64,000 nucleotides of DNA from contig CM064509.1 of the NCBI GenBank assembly GCA_032716605.1, positions 34,378,544-34,442,543 of the forward strand. The letters are read 5' to 3'. Below, piece after piece: positions 1 to 11,560 of this stretch; the stretch's first letter is position 1, and every line of letters starts with the position of its first letter. A program made the translations under genes and the position numbers. Under the pieces are notes generated by a model. It was not told where the DNA came from. It did not search any database and was given only the letters and a program-made list of their open reading frames with translations. The stretch is from Paralithodes platypus (Eukaryota; Arthropoda; Malacostraca; Decapoda; Lithodidae).

Positions 1-1014
1 GGCAGACGCCAGTGCTGTGGTGGAGGGTGCAATCTAGCAATCTGTGGCAACTGTTCATCAGGGCACCCACCTTAGTCCAGCTATTGAGCAGGTAGTGTAT
101 GGTTGTAAAAACTGCATCATTATCATCATGCACTTATCTCTTCCATAAACACAAAGCTCACCCCTTACACCTTCTCCATTCGCTTCAAGTCAAACCTATC
201 TAGGTGTCTTCTACTGCTTTTTTTTAACTCTTCCTGTAACCTTTTCCCTCTACATGGCTCCTCCTCCATCCTGCCTTACTCTATCTTTCCTCACCCACTT
301 CGTCTGTAGCCTACTCACATATTTGCTACTACCACATTATGGTCAGACAACCCCCATCCCCTCATTGCCCCAAATACCCTCTATTATGAAACACAGATTA
401 CCTCATTCGTTCATCTATACATATAAAATCAGTCGGCACATTTCGTTCAACCGTCTCTACTTCCCTTCTCCACTCCTCTCATTGTGTACCAGTACCGTAC
501 CTTTTTATCTTTCTCTGCCTGAAGAAGTGGCAACCATCAGCCTCCTCCTCACACATACGTCCACAGTTGCATAGCTTATTAACCCAGGAACTACTATGTT
601 CCTCCCGCCAGGCACGGTATGTAAACATGTACATCAAATCAAATACTGTGCCAGTGCCGGGAAATGTCTCAAAATTGGGCGACGCATAGAAAGTAGTGGC
701 ATCTCTCCATGCCACATCCTTCACTCCTCCTTCCCCCCCCCCCCCCCCCCTTAACTATACCCTTTTCTTTGTACAGGTTCTAGCAGTTCATGGGTTAACT
801 AGTATATTTTGTTATGTGGTATAGTTTGGTAATACAGTATAAGTACTGGTACGGTTGCTTGTTAGCAGTTTGTGATACGGTAATGTACCATTCTTTTACC
901 ACATTAAAACTCTAGATAATTGCAGGTGTCTGTGTGGGAATTGTGATGTGATGGACACCTATGAGGAGTGTAAATGCTGTCAAGAAATAATAAATGTACG
1001 AATACATTCATGTT
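1..1014. other. unassigned sequence with a poly-C run
   Basis: No gene or known repeat is recognised. The stretch is pyrimidine-rich from about 130 to 560 and holds an uninterrupted poly-C run at 733-750. Short open frames here lack domain-like composition. Confidence 0.4.
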
Positions 1015-1492
1015 GTTATAACCAGGGATGGAGTGAATACAAGAGTTCAGTATTCAAATACGAATACTTTATGAAAGTATTCATGAATGCAGTCATGAAT
1101 ACTTTTCCATAAATTAATTAACTTTTTTACTATAGGCCTAGCTAATTACTGTAGCTTATGCAATGGTTAACTATTTTATGACTGACATCAGACACTACCT
1201 GTATTCAATACTGGTATTTAAACTTATATAGTGTAGTAACTAGATATATGGTATGGTATCAAATTTGTGAATATGACGAGATACGAACGATGACAGCTCT
1301 CTCTTGCTCTCGCTCTCTTTGTATTCGCCATATTATTCTAAGAATACAAATAATTTGTCCAAATATTTGAATACGAATGCACATACTTTTACTTTTATTT
1401 ACAAGAATTTGAATACGAATACCCTGAATTACTGTATTCGAATGCATTCGAATACGAATAACAAAAACGAATACTCCATCCCTGGTTATAAC
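1015..1492. mobile_element. hAT-like non-autonomous MITE with 8-bp TSD
   Basis: The element proper is 1023-1484 (462 bp). It begins CAGGGATGGAGT and ends with the exact reverse complement. It is flanked on both sides by the identical 8-mer GTTATAAC (1015-1022 and 1485-1492). A CAG-type inverted terminus with an 8-bp duplication is the hallmark of hAT transposons. The interior is built of GAATACGAATAC-like words on both strands and has no credible coding sequence, so it would need a transposase in trans. The target 8-mer is itself a palindrome. Confidence 0.88.
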
Positions 1493-1784
1493 TTCAACAG
1501 TACGGTATATGCAGTAACTGTCTCGAGTGAGAATTGCCCGGCGCGACCGCAGCCGCTCCAAGGACGCGTGCCCCCAGGGAGGGGTCAGGGGATAGTTGTG
1601 GCGGTTTGGCTCCCGGAAACTGCTCCCCACGGTCGTCAGCCTGCTGTCCTCCACTGTCGGTGATCTTGTCCCCGGACGAGAGGGTCGGCAGTTTCGGGAG
1701 GTGGTCCCACGGCGTAAACGCCCTGACTATACACCCTTCACCAACAACCAGACAAAGCATATCATCAACAATCTCAAGCTCTAA

Positions 1785-3563
1785 CCCGCCTGTGGCCTAG
1801 ACAACATAAGCAACATTCACCTCAGACACCTGGGACCACAAGGCATACAAGCACTCACTAACATATCAAACTACAGCTACTCACACAACACAATACCAGA
1901 CATCTGGAAGCATGGCATCATCATCACATTCCCCAAACATAACAAAGACCCCACGCTACCCTCCTCACACCGCCCTATCACACTCCTTTGTACCCCCTCC
2001 AAAGTCATAGAGCACCTTGTACTACAACTGATGACACCTGACTTACCCCATTCTCCAACACAACACGGCTTCAGGCCATTGCACTCCACAAACACTCTTC
2101 TTACAGACCTTACACAAAGAGCTTTTGACGGCATCAACTCAGCTAGACCACCACACAGATCAGTACTTGCCACACTCGACATTAGTAAAGCCTTCGATGC
2201 CATCCCCCGCCACAACCTAACAAACAAAATCTACAACACATACATGCACAACAACACAAAAAGATGGCTGGCCAACTTCTTAGCAGGCAGATGTGCACAC
2301 GTATCTTTTGCCGGTCAGTCATCTAGCATTAGAAATTTCCCAAACGGAATCCCGCAAGGATCCGTCCTGTCGCCCGCACTCTTCAATCTGTACATGCATG
2401 ATATATATACACCAAATTCACCCCAAATAACCATAGCCTCCTACGCAGACGACATAACACTCACAAGCACGCACCAAAACCCAGACACAGCAACAAGACT
2501 CCTTCAAGACTATCTCGACACATTACATGAATGGTGCACTACAAACAGACTCAATTTAGCCCCAGCTAAATCCACTGCAACCCTCCTCACAAGCTGGACA
2601 GGAGAGCACGATTACGTCCCGGGACTCAACATAAACAACACACCCCTAACACACACACACACACACACACACAAAATCCTAGGAGTAACATACGACACCC
2701 AAATGACATTCAAACAGCACACCACAAACACGAAAAAGAAACTGACACCCAGACTTAACGCCCTCAGATCACTTGCTCACACGAAATTTGGACACAACAA
2801 AGAAACCACCACCACAGTCTACAAACAATACATAAGATCAGTTATGGAATACGCAAGCCCGGCCTGGGCTTCCAACCTAGCTGAAACACATCATAAGACC
2901 TTACAGACCATTCAAAATAAAGCCCTGAAAATCATCACAGGATGCACAGCTACGACACCCACAGATCAGCTACATCAAGAAACCAAAGTCCTCAAAGTCA
3001 AAGATCATCTAGCCATGAGAGTCACACAATTCCTGGCAGCAGCCTCCACGAATCAACACCACCCACTACACTACATGGTTACACACCCACAGACACCAAG
3101 AAATATCAAAACAACACCCAGCACACGCTATCACACACAAATACTGTCTTCTCTCCCTCCCTGCCCACCCCAAACCAACTTCCGGAAGCACATCCATACT
3201 CATATAACTCGCCGTTCCATTCACTCACTCATAGACAACACCCAGCTGCAAGCACGACCTCCCGAAATCCATCCTTCTGAATCCTCCCTTCCTCGCGAGG
3301 ACAGAGTCCACCTGGCCAGGCTGAGATGCGGACACCATCCGGCTCTTCTGAGCTATCAGAAGAGACTGGATGACTCCGTCGTCGACACCTGCCCGGGTTG
3401 TAACACAGCACCCCATACCATTAAACACATCATAGAAGACTGCATTTCACACAACCACTTATGCCAACAACACAATATACACTCTTTGAGAGCTCTGTGG
3501 GAAAGCCCGACCGTGGCCATGGCCTTCCTTAGGGACTCGGGGCTGTTCGGCCAGGCAGCTTAG
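1785..3563 (+). pseudogene. reverse transcriptase, C-terminal part of non-LTR ORF2
   Basis: This encodes a non-LTR reverse transcriptase that would copy the element RNA at the nicked target. The frame is open from 1785 after a stop; the first ATG (2031) is internal to the domain and not a natural start. Visible RT motifs are HRPITLL, QHGFRP, the catalytic block LDISKAFD, NGIPQGSVLSP and the active site YADD near 2440-2452. The C-terminus has a CPGC...H...C cluster (about 3391-3441), a zinc-finger-like ending seen in several non-LTR clades. The match continues upstream of 1785 in another frame, so a frameshift near 1793 breaks the gene. No endonuclease is present. The frame contains a translated CA microsatellite. 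Confidence 0.85.
2648..2673 (+). repeat. in-frame (AC)n microsatellite inside RT
   Basis: About 12 AC dinucleotides are translated as alternating Thr-His between the RT palm and the conserved KILGVTYD segment, without breaking the frame. It looks like a private expansion in this copy. Confidence 0.8.
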
Positions 3564-3593
3564 GGAACAACAACAACAACAACTGTTTCGAGT

Positions 3594-4045
3594 CGGCCAC
3601 CCCTAGCTATGGGATATGTGCCTAAGTATAGGCCTATTCACACAAACTTAGTAGTATATCTTCACACCTATTGAAACTTCACTATGCCAGTATGTAATAT
3701 TTTAAAAGGATTAGCAAATTTGGAACCAAATAAAAAGTTTATTTGCTGTGTAGAGTAGTTCTGCTAAGACAGGTACCGTACGGTACAGTATTGTAAAGTG
3801 GGGTGACTTTGGACTGGGGGTACACTTTTGACCTTTCACGGTATTTTGTAGACCTACCGTCATCAAGGCAATATGAAAGGTATTTAAAAAAAAAAAAAAA
3901 AAATATGGCACTTAAGAGATATCATTAAAGTAGGTAGGAAACAAATCAAATCAATCACACAAATATATACCGGTACCGTACTGAATAGGCTAAAAAAAAA
4001 AAAAAAAACATTGTAAAGTTGGTGGGAAAATATATACAGTATAGG
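3594..4045. other. unassigned AT-rich sequence with A-runs
   Basis: It holds two A-runs (about 3885-3902 and 3991-4007) and clustered GTAC words such as GGTACCGTACGGTACAG near 3771. No gene is seen. Confidence 0.4.
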
Positions 4046-4182
4046 CTATCTATCTATCTATCTATTGCCTGACGCCGTGATCCCCGAAGGGGTGGCCACG
4101 AACGAACCGCCCCCGTGCACCTCTGTCCCCAGTCAGTCGACGCCCCCCCCCCCCCCCACCAGCACTGCCCTCGTTCATGTAC
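4046..4182 (-). mobile_element. 3' end fragment of the RTE family at 11.6-14.5 kb
   Basis: Read on the minus strand this matches the last part of the element ending at 14517: the coding end, the stop, then a (TAGA)n tail (4046-4065 here, 14498-14517 there). The match runs from 4182, equivalent to about 14386, to the tail. A poly-C run at 4143-4157 differs from the mixed G/T/A stretch in the other copy. It is a heavily 5'-truncated insertion of about 137 bp. Confidence 0.85.
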
Positions 4183-4600
4183 AGTAAAAGCTATACCTGG
4201 TATAATTATAAAGTATATATTTTTGTTTTGTTACCCTGGCTACCTTTGCTCATACAGAAGAAATGAGATTATACAGTACCGGTACTGTACAGTGTATATG
4301 CTGTATGTGAATGACTGGGTCATCATTTATTGTTATTATTATTATTTTGTTTTTCTATGTCTCAACTTCTGGACTGTAGGCTTTTCAATAGCCTGTAACT
4401 CGTACGAGGCCCCAGGATTATCAATTGAAGCTTTGAGATGATGGGTGCTTCATGTGTCGCACTAGATGAGATGGAGACAATGGAGCTTCAAGGTGTTTGT
4501 TGCTTCCTTTCTGCCACAATTGATGTATGTTCATACACAGGGACATACCCCATAGATTGAGATGGTCTTAACAAAAATATATATTCACACACATCTAAAT
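4183..4600. other. unassigned sequence
   Basis: AT-rich, with an ATT-rich patch near 4330-4350 and the palindromic word CAGTACCGGTACTG near 4274. Nothing codable is seen. Confidence 0.4.
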
Positions 4601-5642
4601 CACCTAGGAAAAGACCCAGAGACCAAAGATCACTAGGGGCCTCCAGCATTTCACTTGCCCCAGCCCTCCCGGAGAGGTTCCGGTCTTAGCATGCAGACAC
4701 GCAGCGGGGCACACCACAATGCCCGCCCACCTCACATCCAGACATGACCCTTCATAATTATACACTGGCTCCCCGGGCCAGACGCTTGATGGACTACACA
4801 TTATCTAATCCAACTGGCGCCTGACCCAACGCCCGCGCTATCTCTCAACTATTCACAAGCATTCTCTAATCATTCCTATTTATTACCACTGCTCTTGCCT
4901 GTTCTACAGTCATCTCTCTATCTTTCAACGCTTGTACTCCACAATCACTCCATCTCAACGGAGGTAAGTCTTCCTCCCTCCCTTTGTAGCTGACTCATAT
5001 ACAGTACTCTCTTTGTAAGCCTTTCATATCCCATTCGCTCAACATGTCCATACCAGCACAGGACCCTTCTGGCTCATCTCTCATAACATCCAACTTCCTT
5101 CTCTCTTTTGCCTTCAAAGCCCATGTCTCAGCCCCATACATAACTGTTGGTACAACTATCCCTTGATACATTGCACTTTTAGCTTTCATTCCGAGATTTC
5201 TCACCTTCCACATACTTACCATTGCTCCGAAAACTTTCTTTCCTTCACATACTCTCTCTTTTACTTTAATTTCCACACATGTGTCCTTGCTTATCATTCC
5301 TCCAAGATATTTAAAACACTCAACTTGTTCCAGTATTTCATCATCCAGTCTCACATCTAGATTCCCCCTACAAGCACCTCTACACACCATCACTTTACTT
5401 TTATTGATGTTCAATCTCAGCTTCCCCCTCCGACATACCACACCAAACTCTTTGACTTCTCGCTGCAGTTTCTCTTCAGAATCTGCTACCAATGCTATAT
5501 CATCAGCAAACAGCAAGTGGTAGAACTCCAAATATATACCACTCTTTCCTACTAAACCCAATCCTCTACCCATAGTTCTCATTTTCACCTCCCTCACCAC
5601 ACCATTAAACAGCCACGGTGACATTACACAACCCTGTCGTTG
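4601..5642 (-). mobile_element. truncated RTE-type non-LTR element
   Basis: The coding relic covers about 4820-5642 and a more GC-rich stretch to about 4601 may be its 3' untranslated part. The right edge falls inside the RT domain at the QGCVMSP motif, so it is strongly 5'-truncated. No clear tail or target duplication was found, so the left edge is a guess. Confidence 0.6.
4995..5642 (-). pseudogene. RTE-type reverse transcriptase, C-terminal fragment
   Basis: About 210 residues read on the minus strand. They start at the QGCVMSPWLFN motif and go through the active site FADDIALVADS, then NINKSKVM, the conserved FKYLGGMIS block and YGAETWAL. This is the order of the palm-thumb end of RTE-type RTs. 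The frame ends at a stop near 4995. Weaker similarity to the RTE C-terminal tail seems to continue in other frames toward 4820, implying indels. The fingers and endonuclease are absent. It resembles the proteins at 7.1-8.8 and 11.6-14.5 kb but is clearly a different family. Confidence 0.8.
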
Positions 5643-7040
5643 ACAACACTAGATGGCGACACTTTATATATAAACGTCACTTGATTGGAGAGAGCAGCTA
5701 TTCGGTACCGGTAGTTCACAGCATCTTTGAATATGGCCGGGCATCTTTTATGCTATGAATTGGTGACGATATAGGGGGTATTTTCTTGACATGTTGGTGT
5801 AGCCAGGATACTGTACTTGTAGATCAGCAGGAAAGAATGTTGTGAGGCTGAACCCATACCTGACTGCATGATTGATCATCCAGGGTTTATATCTGTTGCC
5901 TTATGCCCGTGGAATCTTCAGGCTGTCTACTATGCTTATAGGCAACAATATGGACAAATACAAAGAGAAAACTGAATGAGTAAGTGTAATGCCTTTAAAA
6001 GTACAGTACCGTACTGTAACTAGAATATGTTATATCATACATAATGTACTGCTGATCACAATTATTTCTTTTAATTTTTCTGAAGTGAATATACATAATT
6101 ATGTCAATATTTTGTCACACCTTCAAAGTTTAAAGTTTGAATTTTGTGACTAAACCAGATTCTTCAAAATAGCAAACTACAGATAACAAAATTTGATCAT
6201 CTTAGCATATAGATTTTTAGAGTAGCTTTAGCCTATGCTTATTATTCTGTACCAGCTATACATATAGAGAAATAGGTGAACAAGAAAACAAATATCACTT
6301 TTGACCAGATAGTAACAGACATCATACTATAGTGTGAATTTATATACTGTACTAAAACACTTATGATAAGTATACTCAAAGGATGACCCTGCTAAAGGAT
6401 AAAATGGTGCACTATGAAGTAATACTATAAACAGTAAGCCTACTGTACTGTAATTGAAAAGCAAGTTAGAAGAGGAAATACTGAAGATGTGTCAGGTGGT
6501 ATAATAAGGAGCTTATATGAGTAGAAGATGGAGGGTGATGGTATGGTATGCCTGTATGCATGTTATTCTGTCTTATTGTTAGAAAATGTGGAACACTAGA
6601 GTAGATAACACTATAGGTAAAACTTTGCAGTGAGGTAGGCTGTGATGCCCATCATAAACATTATGCAACACATTTTATAATAAAAGAAACATATTTGCTT
6701 TAAAGTATGACAGATCTGTTGATCAGTTGTACTTTCCAGCATTTACATCAGAGTGATTGACCTATAGCCTGGGTATGAGCAAGTGAAAAAACAAAACATT
6801 AAATGGGGACCATTTTGGGATGGGCATAAGGGGCATGTCTGGACAAAAAAAGCTGGAGGTGTTCCCACCATGTCATCCTTTAGTAGGGTATTCCTGGGAA
6901 GGAAAAAAATAGTATCAAAGATATTGATATTATTTCAGTAGTACCGGTATTCATAAATATAAAAAAACAGGTGATACACTCTTAACCCCAAGATAAAACA
7001 GTACAGTACCAGTATATACTGTACATTATACAACATTGAA
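5643..7040. other. unassigned AT-rich sequence
   Basis: About 1.4 kb with no long frame, no recognised repeat and no RNA gene. GTAC-rich words recur at 5704, 6001 and 7003. Confidence 0.4.
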
Positions 7041-7059
7041 AGTACTGATAGGGTTTCAC

Positions 7060-8810
7060 CTCACACATCATCATCATCATATCATCTCCGACATCTTGTT
7101 TCCCCCTGGGAAACCCCCACTAGAGGATGACCATGACAGAAACGTCTCCAAGCTACTTTGTCAAGACATGCCTCCCCTGCCCGTGCCACAATGCCCCTTC
7201 GTTTTTCTTCAATATATTTTTCCACTTTCTTTTCCCATACCATAGGTGGTCTTCCACTACTAGCGGTTCCACTCACCTGACTCCCATATATCTTTCTTGG
7301 CATTCTGTCTTCATCCATTCTCTGAACATGACCATACCACCTCAAAGTACTTCTCTTTATCCACTCAACCACACCACAATCAATGCCTAAAGCCTGCTCT
7401 TCCATTCCAAAGGACTCGTACACTTCCCTATTACTTGGCCCATCTAGCCTATTCATGCCAGCTGCCATTCTGAAAAAGCTCATATCCACAGGTCTCAGTT
7501 TGAAGAGGTCCTCGTCACTTGCCGTCCATGTCTCGCTTCCATACGAGAGTGTTGAGAGCAGCACACTGTTTCTCAGTGACTTTTTGACTGCCTGGCTAAC
7601 CATTCTTCCTTTGAGAATACTATCAAGTTCTCCAATCACCTTTCTCCCTTGCATTTTTCTCTCACTCTCCATTTTACCATATTTGCATAGTACAGCTCCC
7701 AAATACTTGAAACTTTCAACCTCTTCTAGTACTTAATTTTTCAATTTTATTTTACAACTTTTCTTGTGTTCTTTCTTGATTCTATATGTTTCCTTAAAAT
7801 CTATGGTTTCATGCATTCTTCTCTCAAACACCATTACCTTACATTTCCCTACATTGACCTTTAACTTTCTCTTTTCACATACCCTGTCAAAGTCAGTGAC
7901 CACTCTCTGAAGTTCTTCAGCATTTTCTGCCAACAGGACTGCATCGTCCGCATATAGGCATGTTAAAATCTTCCATGTTCTTCCCTCTGATTACAGTCTA
8001 GCTCCCACACCCATTGATACAGCCCTACATTCCCTAATCACTCCATCCATGTATATATTGAACAACCAAGCTGACATGACACATCCCTGTCTTACACCTA
8101 CACTGACCTCAAAACTTTCACTTAACTTATCCCCTACCTTCACATTTGCCATTGCATTCCTATAAAAAGATTTTACTGCCATTAGCAACTTTCCTCCCAC
8201 ACCATATACTGTTAACACATCCCACAGGCCCTCCCAGTCTACTTTGTCGTAGGTTTTTTCCAAATCCATGAATGCTGCATAGAGTTTTCTGTTTTTGGCC
8301 AGATACTTCTCTACCAACAATCACATTGAGGCTATCTGCCCTTTCTGAAACCTCCCTGTTCCTCGCCTATTTTGTCATCCGTTATCTTCTGTAGCCTCTC
8401 TGTTACTACTCTTGCGTGTACCTTTCCAGGTATGCTAAGCAAGCTAATTCCCCTATAATTCTTACTCTTCTTTACTACCCTTCCCTTTGTACAAGGGTAC
8501 TATCACTGCTTTCCTCCAGTCCTCTGGTACACTTTCCTTTTCCCATGCTAATTTACATAACCTATGCATTATGTCAACAGCTTCTTCTCCTCCATATCTC
8601 AGCATTTCACCTGGGATGTTATCTACTCCAGCAGCTTTGCCCATTTTAAGTCTATTGATTGCTTCTTTTACTTCTTCTCTGCTTATCTGGCTTTCAACTA
8701 CCCTGTTTATTCTACCTCCCTCCATTCCTATGGAATGGAGTTTATTCCTATACAAGTTTATAGTTAGGCATAGAGATAAGATAGAAACATATATATATAT
8801 ATATATATAT
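7060..8810 (-). mobile_element. 5'-truncated RTE-type element with (ATG)n tail
   Basis: On the minus strand the coding relic ends near 7082 and is followed by ATGATGATGATG (about 7069-7081), a simple tail typical of RTE elements. The 5' edge lies near 8785-8812, where an (AT)n run abuts the coding similarity. It covers the RT and C-terminal region only. Confidence 0.75.
7082..8785 (-). pseudogene. RTE-type reverse transcriptase, broken into four frames
   Basis: Four open pieces on the minus strand follow the RT order. The first (about 8462-8785) has KMGKAAGVDNIPGEMLRYGG and IVPLYKGKGS. The second (7991-8320) has AFMDLEKTYDKVDWEGLW and GVRQGCVMSAWLFNIYMDGV. The third (7733-7933) has LKVNVGKCKVMVFER. 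The fourth (7082-7702) has YGSETWT, LRWYGHVQRM and the SGRPPMVW linker of the RTE C-terminus. Between pieces the frame shifts, and the catalytic FADD segment falls in a gap. It is therefore dead. The closest relative in the window is the element at 11.6-14.5 kb, which shares most motifs but is clearly diverged. Confidence 0.85.
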
Positions 8811-8812
8811 GG

Positions 8813-9700
8813 TATATATTTACGTCTCACATTTTACTACCATTAGAAGCTATGCTATACCGTATACTTAATGTATAGTCGTGGTCATGAATTTCTGGAT
8901 TTTTTTTGTAGAGATAATTATAATACACATGATAACTATATTGGAAAACTGTTGGAACCGCACAGACAAATTACTGGGATTCACTAGTTAATGTTCATTG
9001 TCTTGTACTGTATTAGGTGTATTCTGACCACGACTGTACATACCCGGTAGATTATTGAAGCGTGGGGTTTAAATTAACAGCCCACTAACATTTTCTAGAA
9101 TCTGCATAGGGCAGATTCTAGATATCTGGAGTTCACCCGTAATGCTCTGAGAACCTGCAAAAAGTGCTTATTACCAGTATATGGAATGCAACAAAATGCA
9201 GTGTTATAGGATAATCGCATAAGGGAAATAAACTGGGAACATACTCTTTATTGCATTAATCTAATAAGTTAGTATTTCTATGAAAGGGTTAAAGATAAAA
9301 CAAATTCTTACTAATTATATTTTTTATTTCGTAAGTGTCCTTGTATACTTGTATTTACATGTTTTAATTTAGTTACCAACAAGCCTAGGAAATTATTAAA
9401 ATTCAACAGTTTGGGAAGTCTTACATTTAATCAAAATGTCAATAAAATACAGTACAGTATATCCTCATACATGAATTTATACTCAATTTTATGTATGAAA
9501 GTGAAATTTGAATGATTTACAAGAAAAAAAAAAATACTGGTACAGTACTGTACAACAAATCTGAGTGAAGTTTTGAGAAAACTTACCAGTAAGTTTCTCC
9601 AATTTTGGAGTTTCCTTAAATAAAAAAAAAAAAAAAAAAAAAACCCAAGCCAACTTTATATTTTTTAAGTATTATCATTGTTTTATGTCTTTCAATTAAC
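8813..9700. other. unassigned AT-rich sequence
   Basis: No gene seen. A long A-run lies at about 9622-9642. GTAC-rich words occur near 9531-9553. Confidence 0.4.
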
Positions 9701-9710
9701 CCAACATTTT

Positions 9711-9975
9711 GGTAAAGATGTAGTATTCGGGCGTATCGCCCGTCTTGTTTACACTACTCACAGGCTCGCAATCACGTTCCTGTCTATTTTAACTGCCTTG
9801 GGATACAATAATAGGGTACCCCCCCCCCCTATTACTTATTGTCATCATCATATATTTTGCCAGCAGGGGGAAAATTGCAGAATAAAAGCAGTCAAAATAG
9901 ACGGAATTTAACCGCGACCGCACGACCTATGTAAACATGACGACCGTAAGCCTGGATACTACATCCTTCCCCATA
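9711..9975. mobile_element. MITE family M1, copy A
   Basis: The left end reads GATGTAGTATTCGGGCGTA and the right end is the imperfect inverse (TACGC-like ... GGATACTACATCC), giving terminal inverted repeats of about 35-40 bp with mismatches. Shared internal marks are TTGTTTACA, CTATTTTGACTGCC, a C-run, TTGTCATCATCATAT, CCAGCAGGGGG and AAAATAGACGG. There is no coding sequence. The target duplication could not be fixed. Confidence 0.75.
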
Positions 9976-10239
9976 TTTTCCCTAATATTCATAGCCTGCC
10001 CCACTGCAGCTCCAGACAGCACATATGTATAATGAAGCATTTCATCGAGAGATAAATGATCGGTAAAAATGTAGTTACTTTGGCCAGTTTTATTTTTTAT
10101 TTATTTTTTTTTTTACCTAAAAACCTGGTGTATCTGTATATTCAAGTAGAATATTATGGTAAAACCCTATAAATCAGTAATATACGGGCCCATTACACCG
10201 AGAATATTAAAACAACAACAGAACAAGTGGGGAGGGCTT
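9976..10239. other. unassigned sequence between M1 copies
   Basis: Short AT-rich spacer with a T-rich run near 10090-10110; nothing recognised. Confidence 0.4.
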
Positions 10240-10388
10240 GGCAATGATGCAGTATTCGGGCGTACCGCCTGCCTTGTTTACACAACACAGACGCTCGCGA
10301 TCACGATCCCGTCTATTTTGACTGCCGTGGGCTACAATAATAGGTTGATTGCCCCATGACTTATTGGCATCATCATATCTATTGCCAG
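10240..10388. mobile_element. MITE family M1, copy B, left half
   Basis: This half carries the left inverted repeat (GATGCAGTATTCGGGCGTAC) and the core up to TTGCCAG, where the BEL LTR begins. The missing half, starting GCCAGCAGGGGG, lies at 24187. The two halves join with a GCCAG 5-bp duplication, so the LTR element inserted into an existing M1 copy. Confidence 0.85.
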
Positions 10389-11048
10389 TGTCCATACTTA
10401 GTGTACTCAAACTAGTATGAACAGTCTCGATATTACGTAATCTGGGTTGATGTAGCGTTACGTATCTTTCCGTAGTCTTAAGTTGAACGCTTCCATAACC
10501 TTGGTCGAACGTTCCAGGATTGGGTAGAATATATTATTCTATAATAGTATATGGGAAAGTATTGTAGGATTATAATTCCCATATATATATATATGTGTGT
10601 ATTATTTAAGATTGTTTATAAGTATCTCATTGTAAAGAAGATGGGATACATTTTCCATATGTTATGCGCATGCGCGGTATGTCACGACAGAGACGAACAT
10701 AACGCGCTCGCTCACTCTCCAACCAACCTCCGTCCCAGCTACACACGCTAAGCCTTCTTTCTTCTAGTTATTTCACCAGGTGTTTTCGCTTCACTTTTCA
10801 TCTCATATTCCATATAGTCACTACATCATCATCTTTGTTAATTAGCACAACTTAACGTAAATATCTAGCCTATCCTAGCCTATTGTAGCCTCTTTTCATA
10901 CTTTGTTTACTAACCACTTCCAGTTATCTAGCCTATTTTCCGCCATCCTCCAATCACCAGCTGAGTTCATCAAAAGGTAATTACATTTCTATATGGTTAA
11001 TATTTATTCAATATCAAATATACAGTCCACTTATCTAAATTAGCCATA
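10389..11048 (+). repeat. BEL 5' LTR
   Basis: It starts TGTCCATACTTAG and ends TTAGCCATA, so the usual TG start is present but not a CA end. It matches the 3' LTR over all 660 bp with about three substitutions by eye (near 10431, 10675 and 10984). It should contain the promoter and the polyadenylation signal. Confidence 0.95.
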
Positions 11049-11052
11049 TAAT

Positions 11053-11066
11053 TGGTCCTTCGAACC
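11053..11066 (+). other. primer-binding site, tRNA-Tyr type
   Basis: TGGTCCTTCGAACC begins 4 nt after the 5' LTR. Its first 11 bases are complementary to the 3' end of animal tRNA-Tyr (TCGAAGGA plus CCA), with one mismatch further in. The match to tRNA-Tyr is from general knowledge of that tRNA and was not searched. Confidence 0.8.
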
Positions 11067-11547
11067 TTTCACTAGTTAGCCCCCCCACCCCATTTTTTTG
11101 GGTGTTGTTCGGCGGTCGGTAGTTGCCTTGCTTGGAGTGGGTCTGGCCTGTCCCTGTTTTTGTCATGTGTCCTACGTCCTCCAGGCCCCGGTCTTTTGGC
11201 CCCGTGGGGCTGTCGTTTTTTTTTTTTTTTCGTTCGCTCAGGCCGCCCCAGGTGCCTGACCACCAGTGGGACAGGATGTGGAAACTAGTGGATAGGTCAG
11301 GGCTGCGACGGGAGTTTTACCCAGAATGAAAGTTATAAATCTGATTCAGTACAGTACGGTACTTAAAACAATAATTAGCCTACTTTCAATGCTTTTTCGG
11401 GCTCATTACATACTACTTTAGCCCTAGAAAATATTGCATAATTGGCACGGCATTAAGATTAAATTCATTCATACTGTACTGTATTTTAAATTTAATCTAG
11501 ATTTAATTTATATCTAGATCAAAATTATACTGAAAAATAACTTCTTT
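11067..11547 (+). other. BEL 5' leader, first part
   Basis: Untranslated leader between the primer-binding site and the nested RTE. It has a GC-rich patch (11085-11330) with a T-run at 11217-11230, then AT-rich sequence. A short frame here ends near 11329 but has no recognised domain. Confidence 0.6.
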
Positions 11548-11560
11548 AAAATTTAAAGAA

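Larger units (their letters stand above)
1529..3580 (+). mobile_element. 5'-truncated non-LTR retrotransposon, (CAA)n tail
   Basis: The 3' end is a short CAA tail (3566-3580). The flanks AACTGTCTCGAGT (1516-1528) and AACTGTTTCGAGT (3581-3593) are a 13-bp target duplication with one mismatch. These fix the element at about 2,050 bp. Only the region from just before the reverse transcriptase to the 3' end is present, so it is 5'-truncated as usual for target-primed insertion. Its left part (1529-1790) is GC-rich and reads in another frame. The clade is unresolved: Jockey, I or CR1 type. Confidence 0.82.

Noticed and set aside
11123..11329. Short frame in the BEL leader with a five-Phe run
   Set aside because: The run comes from a T homopolymer, no domain is seen, and the position is the untranslated leader.
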